A stretch of DNA of 64,000 nt from Phyllostachys edulis (GCA_036346405.1 CM070563.1:372001-436000), one strand, 5' to 3'; shown: positions 1 to 13,400, counted from the first letter of the stretch. Program-made: numbers and translations. Notes: generated by a model not told the origin, from the letters alone.

Positions 1-2640
1 GGAGAATAATTGTAGAGGAGCAAAGTATTGAACAAGAAACAAAAGTTCAAAAGGAAAAGTTCTTACTTTCCAACTCGGAGTGCTTTTGCTCCAAGTCCTT
101 AACTCATTGGTCACCTCCGATCACAAAGAAAGTTCTCGACCAAATGCTACACAAATAGCGTTCTCTTTCTTAAGTTTCTTATAAACTTTTTAAAGAAGAG
201 CTATGAAGTCGGGTCGAGAATACTTATCTCAATTGCTCGGTCATTATAACCAAAGAAAATCAAATCAGGTGCATCTTGAGTTGAGTATCCGATACTTTCG
301 CCACGCCTCATCAAGCTCCTTATCCTCGATAAATCGGGGACGAAAAGGAACTTGTTAGGTTGGGAAGGGTTATCAACGATGGATCGGAACTCGTTGAGAC
401 CTCTCGAGGCATCTACCTCCACGAAGGGTTTCAATCACCAAAGGATCCAACTCAACCGCTGCCCTTGTCACCGCCGGGGCTTCTTCGACCACTATTTCCT
501 CGGGAACTTTGTCCCGAGAAGTGCTCGATCGAACTTCCACAGTGCCAGTCCTCAGAAGAACTCAGTCGAAAACGACCGAACACCGAAGACCTATGCAAAC
601 CGAAGATGGGAAGTTCAAAGTATCAAATCATCAAGGAATTATTAGAGGTACATACTTATACGACCACTTTCATTTGTACATACCTTGTTAATCTCCGGAT
701 TTGACTCAAACGCAGCAAGAGAGAAATCAGGCCGCTAGCCTTCCTTTTCTTCTCCTCCAATTTTGCTTTGGTTCTCGACCAAGCAAGGTTTGTTGAACCT
801 CACATCCTCCAACAAGATGTCGGAAGCTATGTCCTCGACAGCCCATCAAGGACCGCATTCCCGACTATCCGGTGGAGGGAGTGGTTTCATCAATCTCCGG
901 ATCGCTTGTTTCAAGAATAACCGTAAGGTCGCACAACCACTCTGAGTTCACACCTCAGCTACATTCTCATGCCCTCGAGCTTATCCACCCAAATCAAAGA
1001 ACAAATTTGATTGGGTGAAGAAATCCTTTTATCTAAAAAATTCGTACATATATGATTCCAAATGTTCTATTACCTCGAGGATTCATCTCCTTCAAGTGCC
1101 TCGAGGCACGACTCGGTCGAACTAAGGTGGGACGTTGATCCTCACCAGATTGTATGATTCGCAATCCGACCGACCGCAAAAGTAGAGCACGATTGGAAAT
1201 CTGGTCTAATATATGTATACACATGGTAAAAGGAATTTTAATTAAATTACCTTAAGCCTTGCCGCCTCCTTCAATAGGAGTTACGGCTAAGATCTTGGGG
1301 CATTCAAATTTTCTCCAGTGCTCCCCAAGACAGATCATCCTAACTCGTTTCTAATTTCCCCAGGTAAGAACTTTAATGTATGGAAGAATAGACAGATTTT
1401 AAGGTAATACATTTATCAAATCAAAATACCGATCGAATTTATCTCAAAGACTTACCACCTTCCGAGGTAGCTTCATCACGATCAAGGCACCAGAGCAGGA
1501 ATGAGTCCTGAGCTTCAATGGGCTAATCGACGAAAGGTGAAATCCTTCACCACATGCCACGGTCGGGCCCCGACTCAAGAAGTCATAGATGGCATCCGCC
1601 CATCTTTTGACTATCCCTGCCTTCTTTACGGTCTCCTTCCATTTGGGGTTTTCCTTGCTCTAGTTCTCGCGAGTAGAGACCATCGCCTTCGTAACCATCA
1701 TGTAAAACCAAGATTTTTCCATGACAACCACGAAGATTTCGCAGACATGAAGATGTACTCATCGGCCTTCCCGTCATGAAGACGCAATGTGCATTCCCGG
1801 TGAGCCGCCTCAGATTTTGTCACAGATTTTCCCATCACCATGCGGTAGAAATAACTAAAGAGCTTCAAGTTCTGGTTGTATTCCCAGTATGCCTCGCACA
1901 AATATGCTAAAATACTAATATTTGCGATTGAATTTGGGGCCAAATTCACCAATTTCACCCGTAATGTTCAAGAACGCGAGGAGGAATTTGTGTACCAAGA
2001 GTCTCACCACATTCGATGTAGGCAAGAAAAAGTGGATTTCGCCATCTTCACGGCTCGAAAATGCTCTCCATCGCGGTCTCCAATTAATCGATTCCTATCT
2101 GGGAGCATTCCCATCTTCTTCAAGGCCTCGAAGTTTTTCTTGCCCAATTCAAGGCAACCACTTCAGAATCTGCCCGACATGGCGAAAAACCTCAAGAGTG
2201 AGTAGCAAAAGTTGGAGACTTTGTGGTCGGAAGAACAGAAAAGACTCGAGGATTTCTTGGCGAAAGCTAAAGGGGATCGAAAGGGATTCGAAAGCATAAA
2301 AATTCTAAGAGCCCAATGAGAGGAGATCTTATAACCTTCCGATACTTTCAAGGATTTCTACAAAGTCCAACCGACAAAAGCTTCTTTTTGTTCAAACGAC
2401 AGAGGAACTCTTCGCTTCCCAAGGCAAGTTCTCAACTTTAAAGTGAACACGACCACTTCAGATACCATGACATTAAATGGGTTCGCCTGATACGATTTCA
2501 TCGGAAAAAGGTATATACACGACCAGCCCATTTAAAGTTCGGGGCTAGCCGACGAGGATTAAAACATCTATGTATTATTTTAATATATAATAAAAGACCA
2601 TACGTTTTCATGGTCGTAATCCCTAAGACCGACGACCTCC
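1..2640 (-). mobile_element. Degenerate gypsy-type transposon remnant
   Basis: The minus strand of about 1440-1960 can be read as a damaged protein with the phrases LAPNSIANISILAYLCEAYW and KADEYIFMSAKSSWLSWKN. These resemble the conserved start of the plant 'putative gypsy type transposon' proteins (Pfam Transposase_28), which are ORFs carried by large retrotransposons. A second minus-strand stretch at 201-434 is open but not recognised. The rest has no intact frame on either strand. I infer a fragment of an old retroelement cut by the window edge; no LTR ends or target duplication are visible. Assignment rests on remembered motif shape, so confidence is modest. Confidence 0.4.
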
Positions 2641-3179
2641 CCGGTCGTTAGTATTCAGAGGTTACTTATCGGGTACTCGGCCTGGATGAGGCTTTGTGCC
2701 TAATCCTCACCGTATAACCGCCAAAAAAATTACTAAACCGGTATTTCTTATCGTATGATGAATGGAACACGTGTTATAATGCTCCAAACCATGCGATGGT
2801 ACAACCTCGAGACATTGACTATTAACCGCCCTACGGTTAAGCTTTTCACAAGTGCTCTATTCTTGTTCTTACCGCCACAATGAGTGATTGTATCCTTCCA
2901 AGACCTCCTCTCCTAGATTTCCTCCGGACCGCTATGACTTTTAGGTGAAGATTATTCCTCCGGTCCCTGCGCATAGAGCATCCCCTTAGCTCCTTTTTGC
3001 TAAAGACCACCTCTCTGGTCGTTTGTAAGAATAACTCTAGTTGGACCTCCTCCCAGTGAGTTGGAACCTCTCCCAAAGAACCTATTCTAAGTATAATATT
3101 CTTTTGTAGGTTGAGTTTTGAGGTTCCTTTAGAGTCCTTTTGGTGCTTTATTTGAGCTTTGTTTAAATTTGTTCTTTTA

Positions 3180-4790
3180 CCCGTGTAGATTACGAAAACT
3201 CCAAGGAGTTTGAGTGCACTGAAGAGGAAGACTCTCAAGTCAGTGAGTAAGGCAAGTCATACCCTTGATCATATTGAACCCACTATTTCAAGTTATTTAT
3301 GTCAGCTTCAACTAAATATTGCATGCATATTTGGATTCAAATAATTTAATCCCTGTTTTTAAGCTCTTAGATATTCCTGCAATCTTTTGTACATCCAAAC
3401 TTGTTATTGTCCTGTCATCCTTGATACCCTAGATGAAAACCTAGTTGATATAATAGTATGGACTAGAGATATTGCAAAACTTGATGCTTAACCAAGCCTA
3501 GATCAATTTTTGTTTTGGGAGATTTCACTACCAAAGATCAATGTATCAAATGTTTTAATCCATGGCATTGGGTTGTCATGGAGTTTTATAAAAATATTTA
3601 TAAAAAGTAAACAAATGGAAATTGGTTTGGACTGGGGCGAATTGATTGCTTGGTTGGTGTATGTCCATGCACGAGCTTAACTCGGGTAGAGTTGAGGCTC
3701 AGGGGTTCCGTGGAAGTCGCCCTAATCAATTGAGGATCGGTCTTTGAGCCACAACTTGCTATGCCTATAATGGGCTTTGCCTCACCGTACAACCACATGT
3801 CTCCAGAATGGGGCATGGCACCTGGCTAATTAATTTACAAAGTTCTACCGCGGTTGTTCCACTTTGATGTGTGGGTAGTCTTTCATAACCTGTGTTTTCC
3901 CACTGGCACAAGAGGGGGCCCTGAACCTACGAATGGCTAGTCCAAAGGGGGCAAAACCTTAGCGAGGAGGGGCTGCGGTGGAACAATGCATTGTAAAGGC
4001 CTTGTCATGAACTCTAGACCTCTTACCTTCGGTAGTGAGAGGTGACATTGACGAATGCCAAACAAACTAGAGGAATCATATCATGTGGGTAAAGTGTACA
4101 ACCTCTGCAGAGTGAAAACTATTCAAATAGCCATGTCCACGGTCATTAACATGCTAGCAAAAGCCACTCAAAGTTAGATGTTGGATTTGTTTTTAAAAAA
4201 GATTTTGTATAAGCTGGTTTTGGGATTTCTATCCCATGGGCTTTGGGCGGGGAGCCTTGTGACAGGAGGGTATCCTTCACTATCTTGATGATGAATGTTA
4301 TCCAATTGAAAAATTGAATTTGGAAAATGAACTTTAATTATTGTTAATTGCCTTTGAACTTATTAGTGGTATTTGAAAGAAAATTGGCTTTATGCAAAGA
4401 CAACCTATATGCCTTCCTTTGAATATTCATGTATGCATGTCATTTTGTTACCCCACGGGTGTGACTTGCAAGCACGGTTGTTGTGCTCATTCTTACTTAA
4501 TATGATCTTTGGACAAGTGAAGACATTAGCAGCGAAGAAGAGGACTAAACCGACTAGGTTGTGCCCTCCAGTCAGTTGCCTGTGCGCGTGCCAATGGACT
4601 ATCGTTCTTTTTTATCTTTTGTATTTTATGTTCGGCCTAAGGCCACTTTTGTAAGCAACTCTGTTGATACTTCGTTAATACAAGTATGTGTTTTGGATGT
4701 CACCACTTTCGCTACTATGTGGGCTAGCAGCTGATCTTGGGACTAGTTCATTTACACAGAGGTCTTGGGGTCATCCCTAAGTCTCATGAC
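3180..4790 (+). repeat. Ty3/gypsy LTR fragment (3' portion)
   Basis: This stretch aligns by eye, in the same orientation, with 43150-44692, the right half of the complete gypsy solo LTR at 38870-44692. Shared landmarks are the 'ccttgat(a/c)ccatag...gctagttg' zone, 'gcaaaaccttagcgagg', 'tgtaaaggccttgtca' and 'cggtcat..acatgctagcaaa'. The left half of the LTR is not present, so the fragment is truncated at about 3180. Its right end near 4790 is blurred by a following tandem repeat. It probably belongs to the same gypsy family as the solo LTR. Confidence 0.6.
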
Positions 4791-5035
4791 CTCCTTTGGG
4801 TTATGGTCATGAGCTTGGGGGTGGTCCTGAGTCCAACGACCTCTCCTGGACCTCCAGGAAGTCTTAAAAGATCTTCGGGTGGTCCTATTGGACCTCTCGG
4901 TGGTCTGGATAGAGATCATGCGGGACCTCTTGGGAGTTCTTGAGGTTCCTCCGTGCGGTCTGGACCTCTTGGGGGGTCCTAGCAGACCTTCTGGGTGGAT
5001 CTGACCTTTCGGTTGGCCTTTAAGGATCTCCTAGG
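4755..5035 (+). repeat. Short degenerate tandem repeat (gacctc/ggtggtc units)
   Basis: About 280 bp built from irregular copies of 'ggacctcttgggaggtcct'-like units of roughly 15-25 bp. One frame reads as Gly-Pro-Leu-rich sequence. It sits between an LTR fragment and a gag remnant, where an LTR retrotransposon carries its leader, so it may be a leader minisatellite. No function can be assigned. Confidence 0.5.
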
Positions 5036-5059
5036 TGATCCCGGGGAGTTTCTGATCGT

Positions 5060-6050
5060 CACACTCGACTTCAACCCCAAGCAGGCCGCCCGGGAAGGAA
5101 GGACATGTGGCTGCCATGGCGGGAGCACCCGCCAAACTGCGGGCTAACGACTTCCGCCAGAAAGGGTGGAATGTCTACCACGTAGACGGTGGGCAACGCC
5201 CCAAAGGGACGAAGCGAGGAGGCCGCGGCAGGGGCCGAGGCCGCAGACGTAATGGCGGGAGACAACCGGACACCCGAGCTAGTGCCGGAGGTCCCCCGCT
5301 ATTTTGCGACCTCCATAGCGAGGGGTCACACACAACCCGGGAATGCCACACCATCACGGCCATGAAGGACTACATGAACCGCGGCCAACAGCCGGCCGAG
5401 CTTGAAGATAGGAGGGGAACGGGTAACCAATTGCCCGCTCCGCCACCAAGGCCTTGCATAGAGGGAGGCCATAGGGAACATCGTTAGAGGATCATAAACA
5501 TGATCGCAGGAGGATCCTCGCTCGGCATGATGTCAAAAGGGCAACGATGCGCATACGCCCGATAGATCCACCATGTCGCAATGTACCTTACCTCCAACCC
5601 ACGTCGCTGCACTAAAATACCAATCACCTTCGGCCCTGAGTACGCCAGGGGTCTGTATTTCCCACATCAAGACCCCCTCGTCATCTCCGCCAACATCGCG
5701 GATTTCGAGGTCAGACGCGTCCTCATGAACGAAAGAAGCTCTACGGACGTTTTCGATAAGATGATGATCCCTCGGGATCGTCTGTCACCCCCATGCATAC
5801 CCTTGGTAGGCTTTGGGGAAGGTCTATGACGACCCTAGGTTAGATTGACCTGATCGTTATGTTCAGCGACGATTTCGTATCCTGGACCAAAGTCGTTACA
5901 TTTGATGTCATCCAAATGCCCTACCAATACAACACCATCCTCAACCAGAGGCCACGCTGAACGCCTTCGACACAATAGCACACCACAATTACCTATGCAT
6001 GAAGATCCCTACATCGGAGGGTATAGTTACAATGCGAGAGAACTAGGACC
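5060..6050 (+). pseudogene. Gypsy gag C-terminus and broken aspartic protease
   Basis: The plus strand at 5107-5487 encodes an Arg/Gly-rich tract (GRGRGRRR) followed by FCDLHSEGSHTTREC, a Cys/His knuckle of the kind at the end of gypsy Gag in the Tat/RIRE2-like lineage. At 5581-5829 the frame resumes with ITFGPEYA and PLVISANIADFEVRRVLMN, the region that leads into the retroviral-type aspartic protease. The catalytic Asp-Thr-Gly is replaced by Asn-Glu-Arg (NERSSTDVF), so the protease is dead. At 5905-6050 degenerate continuation (PYQYNTILNQRP) is followed by stops. Reverse transcriptase and integrase are absent. Confidence 0.75.
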
Positions 6051-6059
6051 TAGCAAGAC

Positions 6060-7600
6060 AAATAGAGCTAGAGGCACTTTCGGTCAGCTGTTGTTGTGGA
6101 TGGGATGGGATGGGATGGATCGATTCCGCAACCGCAATACATCATCATATCAGAATCAGATCGCCCTCTCCTCTTCTTCTTGGCCCTCGCGCCGCCTCCT
6201 CGTCGTCGTCAAGCTTCCCCAAGGCTGCGCCTCAAGGCCTCCCTCTATAAAGCCGACGCCCTCGGCGAGGACGTCGCCGAGGAGGAGGCCCTTGACTTTT
6301 AACGCCAATGGCCGACACCGACGAGGACCTCGTCGAGGAGCAAGGTCAGCAATGGCGGTGGGCTTCTACAAATGGGTCAGGGCAAGGAGGGCCTCGCCAA
6401 GGAACAAGCACTCGAGCGAGAGTCGCTTCACGTGTCTCGCCACCCCTTGTGCCGCCTATCCGCATCCCTCATCAAACATGTAGGAACTTTTTATCCAAGG
6501 ATTTGAACTGCATGAATCTGCCCTGATTTCATTATCTCGAAACTTCTTCAATGCTTTTACTGAAGTAACCGAACATTTTGATGAAATCATGGCTTTGTAG
6601 AAATTATGCAAAGCATGTGGTCTAAATGTTATATGAAATGTTGTCTGAATTCTGTACAGAGGTGATGATGGCAGTGAGAATTATGATTGTGAGAATGTTA
6701 TATCTATGTAATGGTAATTTGATTGTAATGGCACCGTGTTGAATTGAGTCTCAATTACGTACATTTCTTTCAATGATATTTGAATGTCAGATCAAATGGT
6801 TGAATGATGTCTCGATACTATTCGTTTGATTTTTTCTTGATACGCACCGGTTTGTGAAATCATTACTCATGAATTGGTTCTCGAAATTGTTCTCATCGAT
6901 TATGACAACATGGTCGAGTCACGCCCAAGACAATGATGAATGGAAATTGTTGAATGCCTCTTTGAATAAATTGAAGCATGTAATCGAATTTATACTGTGA
7001 GAATGCTGGCATATAGCAGAACTTGGTAATTGACATCAGGTGTGCACAATTGGCATGTAAAGCTCAGAGTCTATTATGTTTATGTCCATCCAGAGCTCCT
7101 GTTTACCACATGTATGAACTATTGGAGTAGTAGTAATTCTGACTTGTTATGAAAGGGTTGATGAACAAGGGAAGGGAGCTCTATGTGATAATTTGTATCT
7201 TGTTTGCAATGTCAGTATGCAATCCAACTTGGACAAAGTAATGCAATCCAACTTGGAAAGATACAACTGTGCTCCTAACATACATGTCTTGTTCTACACA
7301 CAAAATTAATCCATGAACTCAAAATTAATGTTTGAAATGTACAATTCAATTCAAGATGGTGTGGATTAATTCCATTTCAGTGTACATGAAGCTTCAAATG
7401 TACAATTCCATTCCTCAGTGTACATGAAGCTTGAAATGTACAATTCAATTCAGTGTACATGAGCTCAAAATTAATCCATGACCTCATTAAGCAAAACTGT
7501 TATTTTGACTTGACATGTAGATCATGCACATCATCTTATCAAGGTAGGTCTATATATATCACTTTGAGATGGAAGGTCCAAAGGTGATTCTCAAGTTGTT
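6060..7600. other. Non-coding spacer with local repeats
   Basis: No convincing gene. 6090-6300 is C-rich and open on the plus strand but resembles no family I know. At 7335-7480 the phrases 'gaaatgtacaattcaattc' and 'agtgtacatgaagctt' recur three to four times, forming a small imperfect tandem repeat. Confidence 0.4.
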
Positions 7601-7613
7601 ACTTTGCTTTCAG

Positions 7614-7940
7614 GTGCTTTATGGCAAGATAGGAATAGAGATACCGGTCGAGGTTCTTGAGCGAATGAGATGGTAAGTACATTATCTGCCATCTCTTGAA
7701 ATAGCAGAGAAACTGTCCTGATACATGCATGCTATCTAATGATTTGTGTCTTTACAGTGAAAAACATTGCATAACTTCTCCTGTATGCATGCAGTGAAGA
7801 AGTATTGGTCAGAGATCTCCACACACGGCTGTTGGGGAACTACATTTCTGAAGCTCAACTCCAGGCGGATCGATCAGTGCAACGCACCAGCACAAACCAA
7901 AGCATTCAGAAATGCAGGGCTCCCTTTGATCAAACACATC
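7614..7940 (+). other. Possible two-exon gene fragment, unassigned
   Basis: 7614-7672 is flanked by a good acceptor (tttgctttcag) and donor (gtaagt) and reads VLYGKIGIEIPVEVLERMR. Splicing to the acceptor ending at 7794 restores the frame across a Cys codon and continues as EEVLVRDLHTRLLGNYISE. Clean splice signals plus an uninterrupted amphipathic sequence look like two real coding exons, but no start, stop or further exons could be placed. I do not recognise the protein. It could be a gene fragment captured by a transposon, since the neighbouring sequence also holds a histone fragment. Confidence 0.3.
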
Positions 7941-8157
7941 AGCAATTTCAGTGCAAGTTGCAACATCAACAATTTCAATGGGGACTTCAGTTCAACTACA
8001 ACATCACAGTGTTGCTCTTTTCATTTCAGCTCTGTAGTTCAAATCCATTTCAACATTACAAACATAGCCTAATGGACATCACATTTCATTGTTTCTTGAT
8101 CACACACATCAGCAATTTCAGTGCAAATTGGAACATCAACAATTTCAATGGGAATTC
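7934..8157 (+). repeat. Direct repeat pair, about 53 bp
   Basis: 'cacatcagcaatttcagtgcaa' followed by 'catcaacaatttcaatggg' occurs at about 7934-7985 and again at about 8105-8155, about 170 bp apart, with few mismatches. Together they suggest a local duplication. No gene is implied. Confidence 0.6.
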
Positions 8158-8319
8158 ACAATGTTGTGTACAATGCACAATCCAACAAGAACAATGTATT
8201 TGCTGCTTCTAATCGGTATCTGCTACTGCTTCTGCTCTGGATCCTTGCGACAGGCCAACCGGAGCGGCGGCGCGGACCGGAGCTGGGGGTCAGGCCCGAC
8301 GAGGAGCTCGGGGGAGGCG

Positions 8320-8664
8320 GCCACGGCCTCACTGCAGCTCGCTCGGGGGAGGCGGGGAGGGCACCAGACGGGAGCGCCGGCGCCGACCCGCTCGGAGTAC
8401 TTGCCGGCCTTGAGGTACCTGGCGATGCGGCCATACGGGAAACTGGAGCCCCACCTTGGACGACCGCGACACGGACTTGGACCCCTTCGACTTTCCCCTC
8501 TCGCCGTCGCCTCCCGATGAACTCATCTCTGAAGAGATTCGGTGGGTTGATCCACTTGTCGCCGGAGAGATCGCCTGAGTTGATGAGGTGGTGGTGTGGA
8601 ACGAGGAAGAGGCGGCGGCATGGCGCTGGGTGAAGCGAAGGGCGGTGCGGCGCAGGGCCTCCAA
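8320..8664 (-). pseudogene. Broken histone H2A fragment
   Basis: On the minus strand an ORF starting at 8664 reaches KSVSRSSKVGLQFPV, the start of the H2A histone fold. One extra base after the Val codon shifts the frame; in the next frame the H2A continues as GRIARYLKAGKYSERVGAGAPV. The homology stops there (about 8365), before the alpha-2 helix, acidic patch and C-terminal tail. The N-terminal part is longer and less lysine-rich than canonical H2A. One frameshift plus loss of the 3' half make it a pseudogene or captured gene fragment. It cannot encode a nucleosomal H2A. Confidence 0.7.
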
Positions 8665-8699
8665 ACCCTAGCTCGCACAGGCGTAGTGCAGAGGGCGGC

Positions 8700-10450
8700 T
8701 CTTGGCTGTCGTTTCGTTTCCTTGCAGCTTCTTTTTTTTCCTTATCGCCTTTTAATATTAGCCTAAGAAATAAGGGGTTCCGTTCCGGTTGGCAATTTTC
8801 TTTGAACACCCAATAAAATAAACGACCGTCAGAATCAGGATGACCTGCTTCGTCTAAACTTCACACACACATTATCATGACATTCATACTCCCGTGTATT
8901 TTTATAGCCACATGCATACAGATACTACCACTCATCTTGTCCCCCTCGCTCGCTATCTACTACACAAACATCTCTATCAAATGCTTCATCACAATGCAAT
9001 ATTGCTTCACAAGAAATCTACACAAATAACCGTATTTTAATAACACCCATGCCACTCGCCATTTCACATGTTTATCCTGACTTCAATAAGCTCACACAAG
9101 AGTAGCATCTCCCGAAAAATAAGACAATTTACATCCAAAGAGCTTCAACAAGAGCAAAGGCAGCAGGCGAGCTAAGAGAATTGACTGTGTACATATCATT
9201 ACTCCTGCCGGTTTTATCTCCAAATTTGGAGCAAAAAATCAGAAACATACATGAAGAGAGATAGAGAGTAAACTTTGACCGCCAAAACCCACATGTTGGA
9301 CTGCTTGTATTGACAAGCACACCTCAAACTCGACTGGCTGGATTGAATCTCCACCAAGCTGCATTGCATCTGGCCCAAAGGATAGTCATCTGATACAATA
9401 GTATTTGTTCGCAGACGATGAATGCATGCATCATCTGCTGCTGGGATCCAGCTATGCAAAATCATCATACTGGACCTGCCAACAGCCGCATAGTCCTTAT
9501 TACTACATATAAACACGGTGCGGCAGCATATGATAACAGCCTCCCAGCAAAACTTCAGGAACTTACAGGATTTGCAGGGCAGTAACAGCCTCCTCCATGA
9601 TTAAAAAGTGTGATGATATCAAAGTTTAAAAAACTTTCCCAGCAAAACTTGCAGAGTTGCACTATAGTAGTTCATCTGCTATATCGAAAAGAAATGAAGG
9701 TAACTTCATTGAGAAATCCGGACCTGAAAATTGAATGAGTAGCCCATTTGTTATGACATCAATTAGATAAAGTTCTTCTAAACGAACAAATTATCTTTGG
9801 AACAGTACATCACAGGAGGCAGTAAATGAGGAATGAAATCAGTGGCTTCCTATGGCCATAATGCTCAATTCAACACTATAATTAGTTAATTGAAAAACCA
9901 AATTTTCCATACAAAAATATGAAATCACTGTGTACTAACATTCAAGTACAATGGACAAACTACCTTGTACATTGTGTGACCAACACACAAGGAGTGTTCT
10001 AGAACGATACCAACAGTATCAATGGTCTTCTGATTTCTAGTGCAAGCTCTCTATATATGAAGCTTCTAGAGCATTTATGAGGTCCATTTTGTATGCTGAT
10101 CAACTAGCATAAACTTGACTTCATGGAAATCTACGTACACAAGTCTATGTGGAATGCATCGACCTATCCTCAGGTAATGTCAAACTACCAATTATGAAAG
10201 CAACCTTAGGAGGGGGATAGCATGGTTCATTGTAAAAATGTCAAACTACCAGTAAGAGAGAAGCTGAAATATTTGTTATGGATGTAATCAAAACGCGGTA
10301 CAACAAACGATAGAAGGGTAAGATTTTGAGGTACTCAAAAACCATATTTAATGGAACCTAGTATCCTACTATGCTAGTATTGGTGCAAACAAACAAATAG
10401 AAGGGAAAGAAGCTCAGGTCAGGATAGAACAAAACTGAGAAAACTAAGTC
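8700..10450. other. Intergenic region 3' of ATS1
   Basis: No supported gene. Open frames on the minus strand at 9129-9516 lack recognisable motifs and splice partners. The part next to 10451 is probably the 3' UTR and terminator region of ATS1; I could not place a polyadenylation site with confidence. Confidence 0.4.
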
Positions 10451-13400
10451 TCATCGCCATGGTTGTGAGAGTGAGATGGCAGGGTTTGACGAAGCTGCTC
10501 CACGACCTCTAAAGATAGCAGACTTGAGCACATTATACTGATCAACAACTGAGTTGTACAAAGTCTCTGAGAATTTTTCCCTGCCCTGTATGAAAGAAGG
10601 AAAGCCAAACACATTCACTCTAACAAATTTCCAACAGAAAAACAACACCACTAAACAAAGACAGACAGTATTCGATAAGTAAAATTAATACCATCAGTGC
10701 GAAAAAGCTGAAAGTAACTTGGAGAACTTATATGCAATATGCTAAGTTGTCTGTACACTAATTACTAAATAAGAAAGGTCTTCAGCCTAAGACCAAGGGG
10801 GTTAAAATTTAAAATAATGACAGCAATGAGAAGCTTAGCATTGCAACAAGGGAATCCAACCAACAGTCCCATTGGTGAATATCATATACAAATAAAAGAC
10901 AAATCAGTGGAAATAAATACCGAATTGCACAATACTGATACAGTAGCTTGACTCCACCCTTTAAAATAAAAACAAGAACAGGCCAATTATTAATGATTTA
11001 CGGTTTCATACCCTGAAGAAGGAAGATAGATGCACCAATGTGTTTGTTCACTCTTAAGAAGTCTTTTGTATGAAACGGCCTATGTTTGATGCATTACCCA
11101 ACCTATCCAATAATTTCAACTTTGCTAATAGTGTAAATATCCATACACATTCCCCACATAGACCAAGTATATCAATTTTGGCAATGATTCATCACCTAGT
11201 GTAGATGTTGGCAGTAATTCTCAATACAAAGGCAATCACGGCCATGGAGGCTAATCTAACGCTACTATTCTACATGAACGTTGGATAGAGGCTACCCCAC
11301 AACCCCCCTACCCCACCAAAGAAAAAAGTATTTGGAATAAGTAGTTTTGGGTGAATCAGCTTACAAGCTAACACAACTGTACAAGTATAGACAGCTATTT
11401 ACAGGCACCAAAAGATTTTTGGAATATTGACTCCTACCGACAAGCCTGTTGCTTCACAAAAACTAGTAGCCAGAGCATCACCGGTACCAAGAAGTTAAAC
11501 ACGATAATATACAACTATCATTCAGAACAAACCTCATCAGGATTCTTAGTATGAGCAGTAGCATCCCCATATTTTATTTCTTCAGCTACTGACAGGCCTA
11601 CTCCATGGAAGGATATTACCCTTTGCTCACCAATCTCTTTCTCAACCTATTCAGATTAAAAGGGAAAATTCCAAGAGGTTCTCTGATATAAAAATATATA
11701 TATCTAAAGTGATAAGATGTAGCAACTAACCATACCTGTTGTGGTGGAGGCATAATCTCATAGCATAGCAATGATAGTGGATATATGTGCCCAGGAACGC
11801 CAGAATGCTCCAGAAGCCTCCTCATATTGTCCACTGCAGATGCATCAAATGGCGCCTGCCCATGTTTTTGTAAGTAGCAGACAAGGTAAAAATAAGGGGG
11901 GAAATACAAATTTTATGGCCTTGCCAAGCATTATATTGGTTTAATAGACATTTTCCGTTCAACCATGTCTACATTTTCTGCCACAGTACCAACTCATTTC
12001 CTTCATCAGTTAACAATGTCATTAAATTGAACGAAAAAGATGTATAGTAATCTATAGCAAACTCGGTAAACATGACAGGACAATCAAACCATATGGAAGA
12101 ACAAGACCAGCAGGCAAGAGAACATACTGGGTGCCATTCTCCTGTCAAAGGATCTGGACGGTCTCTACCACCACTTGGTGCTATCCAAATTATCTGTGAA
12201 CCGCCACTACATAATATCATGAAAGATAAGCATTATCAAGCCCATGTAAGAAAACAGTGAAGATAACCTCATGCAAAAGGTGATTTCAATTGAGCATATG
12301 TTTGCCTTAAAAGAGAACAAAAGCCAGCTCCATAATGCTGAACACGAAAAGATTACTTATGAACCCATCATCTCTTTAACGCTATGTGCATTTGACCACA
12401 ATGAATAATCCTCATTGCGCTAGCACTAGATGCTAACTTTGACATGTTATAAAACTAACAACTGTACCATGTGTTTCACTAAAATTCACCGTCCCAACTT
12501 GTAGTATAAGTAGTCATGGTTAAACATCCGTGTCAAAGAGACTTATTATCCATAGGAAAAAAGGGCGAAAACTAACATGTTATTGTAAGGGGAGAATACC
12601 GTAAAAGCAAAGCCATCTCCTTGAGACTTCGAGTATTTGCCCTCCTCTTCATCTCAATTAGCTCAGGGAAATCATTCATATGCTTTTTGGAGTACACACA
12701 AATGAGGTTTCTGCTGGGAGAAAATGCTTAAGTGACAAATCGATATTTTCCAGCAATAGGAGTAGAGGAAAGCAGAATCAACAATTCAGCATTATCATAT
12801 AAGCTTCCGGGGTGGAGAAAAAGACCTTCCCATACTAAATGGCTTGCAAAGAGGATCAATAACAACCCTATCGCCAGCAACATAAACCTATAGCAGATGG
12901 GATATTGATGCTAACGTGATTAGCTTATGATGATTCAGAAATAAATTGTAGTATATTGAAAGAACTCCCTTACTATGTTTTCACTAATCCACAGATTGCT
13001 TCTTTCAAGCAACAAGGCAATAATTGCTGGATCTGCTTCTGTCTGATGGTTAGACATCAGAACAACATTATCACCCTACAATGACAAAATATTTCACATA
13101 AAGAATCTTTCAGTAAACAATCACATAAACAATCTTTCAGTAAACAATCTTTAAAATCTTGGATTGAACAACCACATCATGCCAGGTGCTTCCACAAGTA
13201 ACAGAAGCAACTTAGATACAGAATTACATGGCATGATGCCCTTTATATGCAAACCTCGTTCACATCATTCTCTTCCAGCAAACAACTCTAAAGAATTCTC
13301 AAACAGAAAGAAAAAAAAAAAATTCTAGTGTGGCCTTTGGAGGGTGCTACCCACCTTACTCCTTTTACATCCTGATATGTAGTTGGTTGCTGGGTTATCA

